Source: Shinella granuli (GTDB lineage: Bacteria; Pseudomonadota; Alphaproteobacteria; Rhizobiales; Rhizobiaceae). Taken from it: DNA of 64,000 bases. The stretch covers positions 43,343 through 107,342 of the forward strand of contig NZ_SLVX01000023.1 in assembly GCF_004341885.1 (NCBI RefSeq), read 5' to 3'. This document shows positions 37,384-46,071 of this stretch, one piece after another. Every line of letters starts with the position of its first letter. Position 1 is the stretch's first letter. Both the position numbers and the translations under genes were made by a program. Below the pieces are notes generated by a model. It saw only the letters and a list, made by a program, of their open reading frames with translations, did not search any database and was not told where the DNA came from.

Positions 37384-38058
37384 TCACGCCTCGACGGTCA
37401 GGCCCTTGGCCTTCAGCACCGCTTCCAGCTTGCTGACCTCGACGACGGATTTGCCCGCCTTGTAGGCGGCAATGTAGCCGGCTTCGGCATCCTCGCGGGC
37501 CTGCGAGAGCTTTGCCACCTCAAGCGCCTCCTCGCGCCGCACGACGACCAGGCCGTCGGCATCGCCGACGATGATGTCGCCGGGATGGATGAGCTCGCCG
37601 CCGATGACGATCGGGTCGTTGGTGGAGGTCAGCGTTTCCTTGACGGTGCCCTTGATGCAGACGCTGAGCGAGAAGACCGGGAAGCCGAGCTCGCGCAGTT
37701 GCAGCGAGTCGCGCACGCCGCTGTCCGTGACGAGGCCGCCGATGCCCTTGGCGAGGCAGGCATTGGCGAGCACGTCGCCGAAGGAACCGGCTTCCTCGTA
37801 TTCGCCGCCCGAGACGACGATGATGTCCCCCGGCTGGGCATAGTTGATCGCGAGCTGGAGCATGATGTTGTCGCGCGGCGCACAGCGCACGGTGAAGGCC
37901 GGGCCGCACAGCTTCATGCGGTAATCGACCGGCTTGATGCGCGAGGAGAGCGCGCCGCGCCGGCCCTGCGCCTCATGAATGGTCGCCGGCGAGAATTTCG
38001 CAAGCGCCGCAACCTCGGTGGCACTCGGGCGGACGGGCATTTTCTTGATATGCGTCAT
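37384..38058 (-). CDS. RraA-like / 4-hydroxy-4-methyl-2-oxoglutarate aldolase family protein
   Basis: 224 aa. The family hallmarks are GDIIVVSGGEYEEAGSFGD, then GIGGLVTDSGVRD, where the Arg-Asp pair binds pyruvate and the metal in the aldolase members, and GDIIVGDADGLVVV near the C-terminus. Such proteins are either pyruvate-releasing HMG/CHA aldolases with oxaloacetate decarboxylase activity or RraA-type RNase E inhibitors. The kept RD motif favours the enzyme. It lies upstream of ytfQ on the same strand, 242 bases away, so it may be transcribed with the importer. I choose the ATG of MTHIKK. Confidence 0.85.
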   Translation of the reverse strand: MTHIKKMPVRPSATEVAALAKFSPATIHEAQGRRGALSSRIKPVDYRMKLCGPAFTVRCAPRDNIMLQLAINYAQPGDIIVVSGGEYEEAGSFGDVLANACLAKGIGGLVTDSGVRDSLQLRELGFPVFSLSVCIKGTVKETLTSTNDPIVIGGELIHPGDIIVGDADGLVVVRREEALEVAKLSQAREDAEAGYIAAYKAGKSVVEVSKLEAVLKAKGLTVEA

Positions 38059-38081
38059 GATTTTTCCCACGGGTAATCATT

Positions 38082-38104
38082 GCGGCGGGCGCAGCACCCG
38101 CCGC
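38082..38104 (-). terminator. Strong hairpin between amino-acid operon and rraA-like gene
   Basis: A perfect eight-base-pair stem GCGGCGGG / CCCGCCGC with a seven-base loop. It lies 49 bases after the stop of the amino-acid binding-protein gene and 24 bases before the rraA-like start. No T-run on the minus strand. It probably ends or protects the upstream transcript. Confidence 0.5.
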
Positions 38105-38152
38105 CGGAGAGGTTTGATCCATTTCGGACAGTGGCCGCTTGCGTGTGACCCC

Positions 38153-38989
38153 TTACGGGATCTGGTCGAATTTCAGCTCCGAAAGCGGTACGACCTTGTC
38201 GGTGCGGGTCATCTTGTATTCGGTATCCGGACCCAGCCATTTGTCCCAGATCCGGTTGAGTTCGCCGCTCTCGTCCAGCTTGCGCAGCACCTCGTTGATC
38301 TTCGCGGTCAGCGCGGGCTGATCCTGCGCCATGCCGATGCCGATGGGCTGGAACAGCATGGGTTCGGGGATCATCCGCATCTCGCGGCCCTTCGTCTTGG
38401 ATTCGTTGACGAGCTTGGTGGTCGTCATCGTGTTGGCGACCATGCCGCGTGCCTTGCCCTGCTGGGCAGCGAGATAGGCCGATGCCGTGTCCTGGAAGGT
38501 GAGCGGCTGGGAATTGTTGAGCTTGATCGACATTTCCGAGGTCGAGCCCTTGGTGGAGGCGATGCGCTCGCCGACATAATCGGCCTTCGACTGACCGGCA
38601 TCGTCGACCGGCACGATCAGCATTTCCTTGGCGAGATAATAGGGATCGCTGAACTGGATCTGTTCGGCGCGGCTTTGCGTATAAGCCAGGTTGGCGACGG
38701 TGATATCGACGCGGCCAAGCTTGACCTCCGGCACGCGGGCTTCCACCGAAACCGGCTTGATCTGAGCCTTCACGCCGAGTTCACGCGCAATGGCGCTGCA
38801 AAGATCGACGTCAAAGCCCACCATTTCGCGGGTCTGCGTATCCGGCGAAGCAAACGGCGGCACGTCGGCGAAGGTCGCGCAGCGCAGCGTCTGGTTGGCG
38901 ATGATATCGTCGAGCTGGTCGGCCTTCGCGGGACCGGCGATCGCGGCCACGGCGACGGTCGCCGCCAGGATGAGATGATGATACTTCAT
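38153..38989 (-). CDS. Amino-acid ABC transporter binding protein (SBP family 3)
   Basis: 278 aa. A signal peptide ends AGPAKAD. The mature protein has the family-3 pattern LRCATFADVPPFASPD, MVGFDVDLCSAIARELGV and VDITVANLAYTQSRAEQIQFSDPYY, typical of polar amino-acid receptors (GlnH/ArtJ/ehuB-like). The ATG (MKYHHLIL) is preceded by AGAGGAG-type bases; the longer frame runs into the ATPase gene. It is last in an operon with two permeases and an ATPase. Because the 5-oxoprolinase genes follow on the same strand upstream, its ligand may be 5-oxoproline or a related lactam or amino acid. Confidence 0.92.
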   Translation of the reverse strand: MKYHHLILAATVAVAAIAGPAKADQLDDIIANQTLRCATFADVPPFASPDTQTREMVGFDVDLCSAIARELGVKAQIKPVSVEARVPEVKLGRVDITVANLAYTQSRAEQIQFSDPYYLAKEMLIVPVDDAGQSKADYVGERIASTKGSTSEMSIKLNNSQPLTFQDTASAYLAAQQGKARGMVANTMTTTKLVNESKTKGREMRMIPEPMLFQPIGIGMAQDQPALTAKINEVLRKLDESGELNRIWDKWLGPDTEYKMTRTDKVVPLSELKFDQIP

Positions 38990-39012
38990 GCTGTTCTCCT
39001 CTTTGCTTGATA

Positions 39013-39780
39013 TTAGTGGCGCAGGTCCGCAAGGAATCGCTGCGCGCGGGGGTGCTTGGGGTTCTTGAAGAAGTCCTCGGGCGTCGCCGTTTCGATGATC
39101 TGGCCGCCATCGATGAACCAGATGCGGTCGGCCACATCGCGGGCGAAACCCATTTCGTGCGTGACGCACATCATGGTCATGCCCTCGGCCGCCAGCGACT
39201 TCATCACGCTCAGCACTTCGCCGACCATTTCCGGGTCGAGCGCGCTGGTCGGTTCATCGAAGAGCATGACGGGCGGCTCCATGGCGAGCGCGCGGGCGAT
39301 CGCCACGCGCTGCTGCTGGCCGCCGGACAATTGAGCGGGATAGGACTCGGCCTTTTCGCGCAGGCCCACCCGATCGAGAAGCTTCAGCGCCTTCTCACGC
39401 GCCTCGGCCGCCGGCACGCCCTTCACGCGGATGGGCGACATGGCGACATTGTCCACCGCAGAAAGATGCGGAAAGAGATTGAAGCTCTGGAAGACGAAGC
39501 CGATGCGGCTGCGCAGGCGGTTGAGGTCCCGGCCGCTCATCGGCGCATGCACGTCCTGTCCCTCGAAGAAGATCGAGCCGCTGTTGATCTCCTCCAGCCG
39601 GTTCACGGTGCGGATCAGCGTCGACTTGCCCGAGCCCGACGGCCCGCAGATGACGACCACCTCGCCGCGCGCGACGGTCGCGTCGATCCCTTTCAGCACG
39701 TCGTAATCGCCGTAGCTCTTGCGGACATCGGCAAGCCGGATCGTCTGGTCGTTCCCGATGTTGGATACTGGGGCGGTCAT
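39013..39780 (-). CDS. Polar amino-acid ABC transporter ATPase (GlnQ-like)
   Basis: 255 aa, usual length. Walker [10 protein letters not shown] is near residue 46, Q-loop [12 protein letters not shown], signature [15 protein letters not shown], Walker [15 protein letters not shown] and switch histidine in VTHEMGFA. Overlaps the previous permease stop by ATGA. It energises the importer whose receptor is encoded 23 bases downstream. Confidence 0.95.
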   Translation of the reverse strand: MTAPVSNIGNDQTIRLADVRKSYGDYDVLKGIDATVARGEVVVICGPSGSGKSTLIRTVNRLEEINSGSIFFEGQDVHAPMSGRDLNRLRSRIGFVFQSFNLFPHLSAVDNVAMSPIRVKGVPAAEAREKALKLLDRVGLREKAESYPAQLSGGQQQRVAIARALAMEPPVMLFDEPTSALDPEMVGEVLSVMKSLAAEGMTMMCVTHEMGFARDVADRIWFIDGGQIIETATPEDFFKNPKHPRAQRFLADLRH

Positions 39781-40538
39781 AGCTGCTCCGTCACTTTGGG
39801 TGTCAGGGGAAGAGCGATCTCGCCGCGGCGCCTGGGGCCAAGCCCCGCCCGGCGGCGGGTGATGCGCCGCTCGACGACATTGGTGAGCGCGGTCAGCGAC
39901 CAGCAGATCACGTAGTAGGTCAGCGCCAGGATGAGGAAGACCTGGAAGGGCTGCGTGAGAAGCTGGTTGTTGACCTGGCTGGCGGCGAAGGTGAGGTCCG
40001 GCACGTTGATGACGTAGCCGAGCGTCGTATCCTTGATGGTCGCCACGAAGGTCGACAGCATGCTCGGGATCATGTTGTAGAGCGCCTGCGGCAGGATGAC
40101 GTAGCGCATCGCGCCGAACCAGCTATGGCCGAGTGCGCGCGCCGCATCCATCTGCCCCTGCCCCAGCGCCACGATGCCGGCGCGGATGATCTCGCTCAGG
40201 AACGCACCCTGGTAGACGACGAGCGTGGCGAGCATGGTCAGGAAGCTCGGCACGTCGGCGCCCGTCAGAAGCGGCACGAGGAAGTAGCTCCAGAGCACCA
40301 GCATCAGCAGCGGCACGCCGCGGGTCACATAGACCAGCACCGTCACCGGCCAGCGCAGCGCCCGGTAACTGGAAAGGCGCGCGAAGGCGAGCAGGATGGC
40401 GAAGGGAAAGGCGATGACGATGCTGAGCGCCGAGAGGATCAGCGTGTTGGCAAGGCCGCCGAGCGGTCCGTTCGGATACTGGCCGATCAGCAGCAGCAGC
40501 CAGTATTCATCGATGATGGCGATCATGTCGTGGATCAT
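39777..40538 (-). CDS. Amino-acid ABC transporter permease (GlnP/HisM-like)
   Basis: 253-aa permease of the HisMQ family with about five helices. The signature [15 protein letters not shown] and the EAA loop [23 protein letters not shown] are clear. Its ATG overlaps the stop of the other permease (ATGA); the pair forms the heterodimeric channel. Confidence 0.93.
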   Translation of the reverse strand: MIHDMIAIIDEYWLLLLIGQYPNGPLGGLANTLILSALSIVIAFPFAILLAFARLSSYRALRWPVTVLVYVTRGVPLLMLVLWSYFLVPLLTGADVPSFLTMLATLVVYQGAFLSEIIRAGIVALGQGQMDAARALGHSWFGAMRYVILPQALYNMIPSMLSTFVATIKDTTLGYVINVPDLTFAASQVNNQLLTQPFQVFLILALTYYVICWSLTALTNVVERRITRRRAGLGPRRRGEIALPLTPKVTEQL

Positions 40539-41242
40539 CGGCTCGCTCCGTTCAGCGGATCGGCACGCCAGGTGAGCCAGGCCCCCGCAGCCATGATGAT
40601 CAGGGAGAAGACGAGATAGAGGACCGTGCCGATCAGGTAGATCTCGAAGGTCCGGAAGGAGAGGTTCTCGATCTCCTTGACGGCATGGCTGAGTTCCGGC
40701 GCACCGATGACGATGGCGAGGCTGGAATTCTTGAACAGCGAGACGCTGTGGTTGACGAGGGCCGGCAGGGCGTTGCGCACGCCCTGCGGGATCAGCACGT
40801 AGCGCATGGCCGAAATGTAGCCATGGCCGAGCGCCCGCGCCGCCTCCATCTGGCCGGGGCTGATCGAGCGCAGGCCCGAACGCAGGTCCTCGCTGAAATA
40901 GGCCGCCTGGCACAGCCCGAGGCCGATGATCGCGAAGACCATTTCCGCCGAATGGGCCGAAAGCCAATCCGCAATGCCGGACGGCAGAAGCGTGTAGATG
41001 CCGAAATACCAGAGCATGAGCTGCACCAGGGTCGGCACGTTGCGGTGATAGGACACGTAGGCCGCCACCGCCGAATTGCCGATGCGGCCCGGCGAGAAGC
41101 GGATGGCGAGCAGCACGAGCGCAAGGCTCATCGCCAGCAGCCACGAGCAGATGGCGATGACGAAGGTTATCTGGATGCCGTGGGCCAGCATGGCCATGTA
41201 TTCGGCATTGCCGAGGATGGCGGCAAGATCGAAGCCCTTCAC
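40535..41242 (-). CDS. Amino-acid ABC transporter permease (GlnP/HisQ-like)
   Basis: 235-aa permease. YVSYHRNVPTLVQLMLWYFGI and AARALGHGYISAMRYVLIPQG are the HisMQ signatures. It begins with GTG at 41242, overlapping the SDR stop (GTGA) and preceded by AGGAGC at good spacing; no upstream ATG in frame makes a better N-terminus. It is the first transporter gene and is translationally coupled to the SDR. Confidence 0.92.
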   Translation of the reverse strand: MKGFDLAAILGNAEYMAMLAHGIQITFVIAICSWLLAMSLALVLLAIRFSPGRIGNSAVAAYVSYHRNVPTLVQLMLWYFGIYTLLPSGIADWLSAHSAEMVFAIIGLGLCQAAYFSEDLRSGLRSISPGQMEAARALGHGYISAMRYVLIPQGVRNALPALVNHSVSLFKNSSLAIVIGAPELSHAVKEIENLSFRTFEIYLIGTVLYLVFSLIIMAAGAWLTWRADPLNGASR

Positions 41243-41991
41243 GGTTGCCGCTCCTGCGGGCGGGCCGTCTGCAGGCCGCCCATCACCTGGAGCGTCGGCG
41301 TGATTTCCATGTGGCCGATATTGACGGCGACGGGCGCGGCGATGGCAAAGGCGATGGCGTCGGCGATATCGGAGGCCTGCGGCAGCTCGAAACCGTCGAT
41401 GAAGCGCTCGCGGATGGACGGATCGTCGCCGTGCACATGGTTGAAGATGTCGGTCGCCACACGGCCGGGGCAGATTTCCGTCACCCGCACGCGCTTGCCG
41501 AACGTGTCGATGCGCAGTTGATTGGAAAGCATCGCGACGCCGGCCTTGGTGGCGTGATAGGTGGAATTGCCGCCGAAATTGTAGTTGCCGGCGATCGAGG
41601 TGATGTTGATGACATGGCCACGGTCGCGCGCCGCCATGCCGGGCACGACCAGCCGGCAAAGATGAAGCACGGCGCGCAGATTGACATCGATGAGGAGATC
41701 GATGTCGCCGTCCTCCGCCTCCAGGAATTTCTTCGGCCGATCGACGCCCGCATTGTTTACCAGGATGTCGAACTCGACCTCGCCGGCAAGCTTTGCCAGC
41801 GCGGTGCGGTCCGTGACATCGATGGCATGGGGAATGCAGCCCGTGCGCGCGGCAAGGTCCTGCAGGGCGCCCGCGCTTCGGGCGACGGCGTGCACTTCGA
41901 GGCCTTCGCGACGGAGCCGTTCGACGACCGCAGCACCGATCCCCGAGGAGGCACCCGTCACCAGTGCGGTTCTGTAATCGGAAAAGGACAT
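41239..41991 (-). CDS. Short-chain dehydrogenase/reductase
   Basis: 250 aa, classical SDR. TGASSGIG is at 12-19, NNAGVD near 79, and NSTYHATK carries the active-site Tyr and Lys. C-terminal residues resemble the serine/3-hydroxy acid dehydrogenase branch (YdfG-like), with ATDIFNHVHGDD in the substrate loop. It heads the amino-acid importer operon and is divergent from the NAC-like regulator, so it probably oxidises a hydroxy-amino acid or hydroxy acid brought in by that importer. Confidence 0.92.
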   Translation of the reverse strand: MSFSDYRTALVTGASSGIGAAVVERLRREGLEVHAVARSAGALQDLAARTGCIPHAIDVTDRTALAKLAGEVEFDILVNNAGVDRPKKFLEAEDGDIDLLIDVNLRAVLHLCRLVVPGMAARDRGHVINITSIAGNYNFGGNSTYHATKAGVAMLSNQLRIDTFGKRVRVTEICPGRVATDIFNHVHGDDPSIRERFIDGFELPQASDIADAIAFAIAAPVAVNIGHMEITPTLQVMGGLQTARPQERQP

Positions 41992-42066
41992 TGTGGTTCC
42001 CCTGTTGTTGAAAGAGAGAGTAGCGAAGCTTTCCGGCTCTGGATAAGACCGTTTGAATCTGGATGG

Positions 42067-42081
42067 ATAAGGAAGCCTTAT
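42067..42081. promoter_or_regulatory. Putative LysR/NAC-type binding site
   Basis: ATAAGG-AAG-CCTTAT, a perfect 15-base dyad fitting ATA-N9-TAT, the consensus known for NAC. A further ATAAG half-site lies at 42043-42047. It is in the 149-base divergent region between the SDR operon and the NAC-like LysR gene, so the regulator probably controls itself and the SDR/importer operon. Confidence 0.5.
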
Positions 42082-42140
42082 GGGCTTGCCGCCGCGACCT
42101 GGGCCTGTAACATGCGGCCCATTCAGGGCAGGTTCGGCAT

Positions 42141-43046
42141 ATGGATATCAGGCGTCTCAAATCCTTCATCGTGATCGTGGATACCGGCAGCATCACCCGC
42201 GCCGCCGACGTGCTGCACATCGCCCAGCCAGCCCTCAGCCAGCAGCTTGCCGCGCTGGAGGATCATTTCCGGCAGAAGCTGCTGATCCGCAGCCAGCAGG
42301 GCGTCTCGATGACGGAGGCGGGCAAGGCGGTCTATCGCCATGCCCAGATCATCCTGCGCCAGATGGAGCAGGCGCAGGCCGACGTGAAGGCAGCCGGCTC
42401 CACGCTGGTCGGGCGCGTCTCGGTGGGCCTCGTTCCCTTTTCCAGCGCGGCGACACTCTCCGTCGATCTTCTCACCGAAACGCGCAAGCGTCATCCCGGC
42501 ATCCTGCTGCATCTCACCGAAAGCGTCGGCCAGACCTACAGCCAGATGATCATGAACGGCCGGCTGGAAATGGCCCTGATCCACGGCACCGGGCCGATCA
42601 AGGGCGTGCGCTTCGAACCGGTCTTCGTGGAGGAGTTCCATCTCGTCGCCCACCGGGATCTCGGCATCGAGCCGGGCGATGCGCCATTGCCGGTCAGCGC
42701 ACTGAACGACCTGCCGCTCCTCCTGCCGCCGCCCTACAATTTCGTGCGCCGGGCCATCGATCTCGCCTTCACGCGCGGCCGCCTGTCGCTGAACGTGGTG
42801 GCGGAAGTGGAGATCGTGCGCACGCTCGGCCGCGCCGTCAGCCGCGGCGTCGGCGCGACGATCATGCCGCGCGCCATCGCCGAGCGCATCGTCGCCGAAT
42901 CCTCCGAGCCGATCGTCTCGCGCGTGGTGACGCCGCGGATCGAGGAGACGCTGTCGCTGTGCGTTTCCGACCAGAGCGAACTGTCCGAGCCGGCGCTGGC
43001 GGTGCGGTCGATCCTCATGGAGCTGACCGCACGGCTCAAGGGTTAG
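42141..43046 (+). CDS. LysR-family regulator, NAC-like
   Basis: 301 aa. The N-terminal helix-turn-helix MDIRRLKSFIVIVDTGSITRAADVLHIAQPALSQQ is close to NAC of enteric bacteria, and the similarity continues (TEAGKAVYRHAQIILRQMEQAQ, GVGATIMPR). NAC links nitrogen limitation to catabolic genes; whether this copy is nitrogen-controlled is not visible. It is divergent from the SDR/amino-acid importer operon and ends tail-to-tail with the aminotransferase, the stops overlapping by four bases. Confidence 0.92.
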   Translation: MDIRRLKSFIVIVDTGSITRAADVLHIAQPALSQQLAALEDHFRQKLLIRSQQGVSMTEAGKAVYRHAQIILRQMEQAQADVKAAGSTLVGRVSVGLVPFSSAATLSVDLLTETRKRHPGILLHLTESVGQTYSQMIMNGRLEMALIHGTGPIKGVRFEPVFVEEFHLVAHRDLGIEPGDAPLPVSALNDLPLLLPPPYNFVRRAIDLAFTRGRLSLNVVAEVEIVRTLGRAVSRGVGATIMPRAIAERIVAESSEPIVSRVVTPRIEETLSLCVSDQSELSEPALAVRSILMELTARLKG

Positions 43047-44245
43047 CGCAACCCCGCGCAGAATTCGGCGATGCGCCCGCAGGCCTCGTCGAGCTGCTCC
43101 ATGCTCGTGGCATAGGAGATGCGGAAGAACGGGCTCATGCCATAGGCCGCGCCCTGCACGGTCGTGACATGGTGCTCGTCGAGGAGAGCCAGAACGAAAT
43201 CCGTGTCGGTTGCGATCTTCCGCCCGCCCCTGCTGGTCCTGCCGATGAGTTCGGCGATGTTCGGGAAGACGTAGAAGGCACCTTCCGGCTTGTGGCAGCG
43301 AATGCCCTCGATCTCGCCGAGCCTTTCCACGACGAAATCGCGCCGCGTCTTGTAGATCGCCGCCCGCTCCTTCAGGAGATCCTGCGGCCCGTCGAGCACG
43401 GCGGCGACGGCAGCCTGGGTAATGGTGGAAGTCCCGCCGCTGTTCTGGCCGTTGACATTGCTGATCGCCTTGACGAGGTCCTTCGGCCCGCCGCAGAAGC
43501 CGAGGCGCCAGCCAGTCATCGCATAGGCCTTGGAGGCGCCGTTGACCGTCAGCACGCGCTCCTTCAGGCGCGGCTCGACCTCGGCGATGGTGCAGAACTC
43601 GAAGCCGTCATAGATCAGATGCTCGTACATGTCGTCGGTCATGATCCAGACATGGGGGTGCTTCAGCATCACCTCGGCGATGGCCGTCATCTCGGCCCGC
43701 GAGCAGGCGGCGCCCGTCGGATTGTTCGGAAAGTTGAGGAACAGCCATTTGGTGCGCGGGGTGATCGCCGCATCGAGATCCTCTGCCTTGAGCTTGAAGC
43801 CGTTCTGCTGCGGGCAATCGACCGGCACCGGCACGCCACCGGCGAATTTCACGATATCCGCATAGCTGATCCAGGACGGCGATGGGATGACGACCTCGTC
43901 GCCGGGATTACAGGTGGCCAGGACGGCGTTGAAGATGATCTGCTTGCCGCCGCCGGCAACGACGATCTCGGAGGGATCGTAGTCGAGATTGTTGTCGCGC
44001 TTGAATTTTCGGGAAATCGCTTGGCGCAGCGCCGGCGTGCCGTCGAGCGGCGGATATTTCGTATCGCCGGCAAGGGCGGCCGCGTGGCCCGCCTCGATGG
44101 CATTGGCGGGGGTCGCGAAATCCGGCTCGCCGGAGGACAGGCTGATGACTTTGATGCCCTTGGCCGCGAGGTCGCGGGCGCGCTGGGTCATGGCGGCGGA
44201 AGCGGAGACGGAAACGTTCTTCAGGCGGTCGGCAATGGCGGGCAT
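43043..44245 (-). CDS. PLP-dependent aminotransferase (AspB/AatA class I)
   Basis: 400 aa, fold-type I aspartate aminotransferase. It has SSGEPDFATP, the substrate-side NFPNNPTG, the catalytic lysine in NGASKAYAMTGWR and the C-terminal arginine in FFRISYAT. I start at the ATG of MPAIADRLKN, the usual N-terminus. A TTG 33 bases upstream overlaps the pxpA stop (TTGA) and is possible, but neither has a good binding site. It probably transaminates the amino acid (for example glutamate) produced from 5-oxoproline by the upstream PxpABC enzyme. Confidence 0.92.
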   Translation of the reverse strand: MPAIADRLKNVSVSASAAMTQRARDLAAKGIKVISLSSGEPDFATPANAIEAGHAAALAGDTKYPPLDGTPALRQAISRKFKRDNNLDYDPSEIVVAGGGKQIIFNAVLATCNPGDEVVIPSPSWISYADIVKFAGGVPVPVDCPQQNGFKLKAEDLDAAITPRTKWLFLNFPNNPTGAACSRAEMTAIAEVMLKHPHVWIMTDDMYEHLIYDGFEFCTIAEVEPRLKERVLTVNGASKAYAMTGWRLGFCGGPKDLVKAISNVNGQNSGGTSTITQAAVAAVLDGPQDLLKERAAIYKTRRDFVVERLGEIEGIRCHKPEGAFYVFPNIAELIGRTSRGGRKIATDTDFVLALLDEHHVTTVQGAAYGMSPFFRISYATSMEQLDEACGRIAEFCAGLR

Positions 44246-44274
44246 GGCGGTTGCTTTCGATTGGTCGGGGAAGT

Positions 44275-45042
44275 TCAACGAAGGAGTTTCGAGACGGGCG
44301 TGACAGTGCCGCCGGCCGCCTCGATCTCGCTGCGCACGGTGCGGGCAAGGTCGAGCGAGCCCGGCGTATCGCTGTGGACGAGGATGGAGCGCGCCCGCAT
44401 GGGAATAACGGTGCCATCGATGGCCGTGACGGTTCCGTCGAGAAGGAACCGCCGCACGCGGGCGCGGACCGAAGCTTCGTCCTTGACGAGGGCGCCGGGC
44501 TGGCCGCGCGGCACGAGCGCGCCTTTCGCATCATAGGCGCGGTCGGCGAGGAAGAGGGTCAGCGTCTTCAGCCCGGCCTCGATGGCCGCGCGCTCGATCA
44601 CGCTGTCCGCCGTGCCGAAGACGACGAGATCGGCATCGACCGTGCGGATCGCCTGCATCATGGCGGCGGCAAGCGCCGGGTCGCGGTTGACCATGTTGCC
44701 CATGGCGGCATGGAAGCTGACATGGGAGACCGTGACGCCCTCGGCCCTCGCGATCGCCGTCAGCGCGCCGAGCTGGTAGAGCATCTGCTGGCGCAGCTCG
44801 TCCGGCCCGAAGGGAAGTTCGCGGCGGCCGAAGCCCTGCCGGTCCGGCAGGCCGGGGTGGGCGCCGACATCGACGCCCCTTTCCCGCGCGAGGCGCACCA
44901 TGCGCACCATGGTGTCGGGATCGCCGGCGTGGAAGCCGCAGGCGATGTTGGCGGAGGTGACGACATCCATCATCGCCTCGTCGTCGCAGAGCCGGTAGGG
45001 GCCGAAGCCCTCGCCCATGTCGGAATTGAGATCGACCTGCAT
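44275..45042 (-). CDS. pxpA: 5-oxoprolinase subunit A (LamB/YcsF family)
   Basis: 255 aa. The N-terminus VDLNSDMGEGFG and the ACGFHAGDP, GAHPGLPDRQGFGRR and CHVSFHAAMGNM-like segments are the YcsF signatures. PxpA is the subunit that, with the PxpB-PxpC complex, opens 5-oxo-L-proline to glutamate using ATP. AGAGGA precedes the ATG. It follows pxpC by 36 bases, giving the order pxpB, pxpC, pxpA as in E. coli ybgJKL. Confidence 0.94.
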   Translation of the reverse strand: MQVDLNSDMGEGFGPYRLCDDEAMMDVVTSANIACGFHAGDPDTMVRMVRLARERGVDVGAHPGLPDRQGFGRRELPFGPDELRQQMLYQLGALTAIARAEGVTVSHVSFHAAMGNMVNRDPALAAAMMQAIRTVDADLVVFGTADSVIERAAIEAGLKTLTLFLADRAYDAKGALVPRGQPGALVKDEASVRARVRRFLLDGTVTAIDGTVIPMRARSILVHSDTPGSLDLARTVRSEIEAAGGTVTPVSKLLR

Positions 45043-45078
45043 GGTATCCTCTTCGTTTCTACGCGATTCCGGGCTGCC

Positions 45079-46071
45079 TCAAGCCATGGCGGCAAGCGCC
45101 TGGCGCACCAGCCGGGCGGTTTTCCGAACATCGGCGATGTAGGCGGCAAGCGCCGTCTCCACGACCTTCGCCTCCGCATGCGTCGCCGGCACGAAGCGCA
45201 GCAGCGAGCCGATGCGCGCCTGCCCCAGCCGCCAGAGATCGGCCTCGATGACACCGGCGATCTTGGGATAGCCGCCCGCCGTATTGGCGTCGCTCATCTG
45301 GACGATGGGCTCGCCCGCCGGCGGCACCTGGATGACGCCGGGAACGACCCCGTGCGAGCGCATCTCCACCACCTCGGTCGGATGAATCGGATCGCCGCTC
45401 AGCCGATAGCCGGTGCGGTCGCTGCGCGCGGAAATCTTCCACTGCTGGCTCCAGAAGCGTTCCGCATCCACGCCGAAGAGATCATGTTCACCCGCCGGCA
45501 GCGCCCGGATGACGAGCGCGCCGCCCTCGGCGAGGGGAAAGACATCCTTCAGCGCCACAGCCGGCGGCACCACGCCGAAGCCGTCCTTCGGCAGGAAACC
45601 ATCCGCCGCCGCGCCCGTCGCAATGCGGTCGCCCGCGGCAAGCACGCGCCCGTCGACCCCGCCGAAACCGCCGCGTAGCGAGGTGCTGCGCGAGCCCATA
45701 ACCGGGGCCACATCCACTCCGCCGGCAAGGCTGAGATAGGCGCGGGCATCCTTCAGGGGCGGCGAGAGTTCCAGCATCTGGCCCGGCCGCGCCTGCGCCA
45801 TCCACCAGGGCGGCAGCGGCACACCGTCGAGCGTCGCCCGGCAGTCGGCCCCTGTCAGGGCAAAGGCGCCCCGGTCGGAAAACCGCACACGGAAGGGGAA
45901 GGTCTGCACCTCGATGCCGGCCGCATCCGGCGCATTGCCGACGAGGATATTGCCGATCGTCAGCGCGAGCGTATCCATCGCCCCGCACGCCGTGACGCCG
46001 ATATTGCGATAGCCGGGGCGGCCGAGGTCCTGGACCGTGTTCAGGGGACCCGTTGCGACGATCTCGATCAC
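45079..46071 (-). CDS. pxpC: 5-oxoprolinase subunit C (biotin-dependent carboxyltransferase family)
   Basis: 330 aa. It resembles the allophanate-hydrolase subunit 2 fold: GPLNTVQDLGRPGYRNIGV at the start, YLSLAGGVDVAPVMGSRSTSLRGGFGG, and YRLSGDPIHPTEVVEMRSHGVVPGVIQVPPAGEPIV. It starts with GTG overlapping the pxpB stop (GTGA). It forms the ATP-dependent complex with PxpB. Names such as urea amidolyase or biotin-dependent carboxyltransferase are common for the family but less apt here. Confidence 0.93.
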   Translation of the reverse strand: MIEIVATGPLNTVQDLGRPGYRNIGVTACGAMDTLALTIGNILVGNAPDAAGIEVQTFPFRVRFSDRGAFALTGADCRATLDGVPLPPWWMAQARPGQMLELSPPLKDARAYLSLAGGVDVAPVMGSRSTSLRGGFGGVDGRVLAAGDRIATGAAADGFLPKDGFGVVPPAVALKDVFPLAEGGALVIRALPAGEHDLFGVDAERFWSQQWKISARSDRTGYRLSGDPIHPTEVVEMRSHGVVPGVIQVPPAGEPIVQMSDANTAGGYPKIAGVIEADLWRLGQARIGSLLRFVPATHAEAKVVETALAAYIADVRKTARLVRQALAAMA

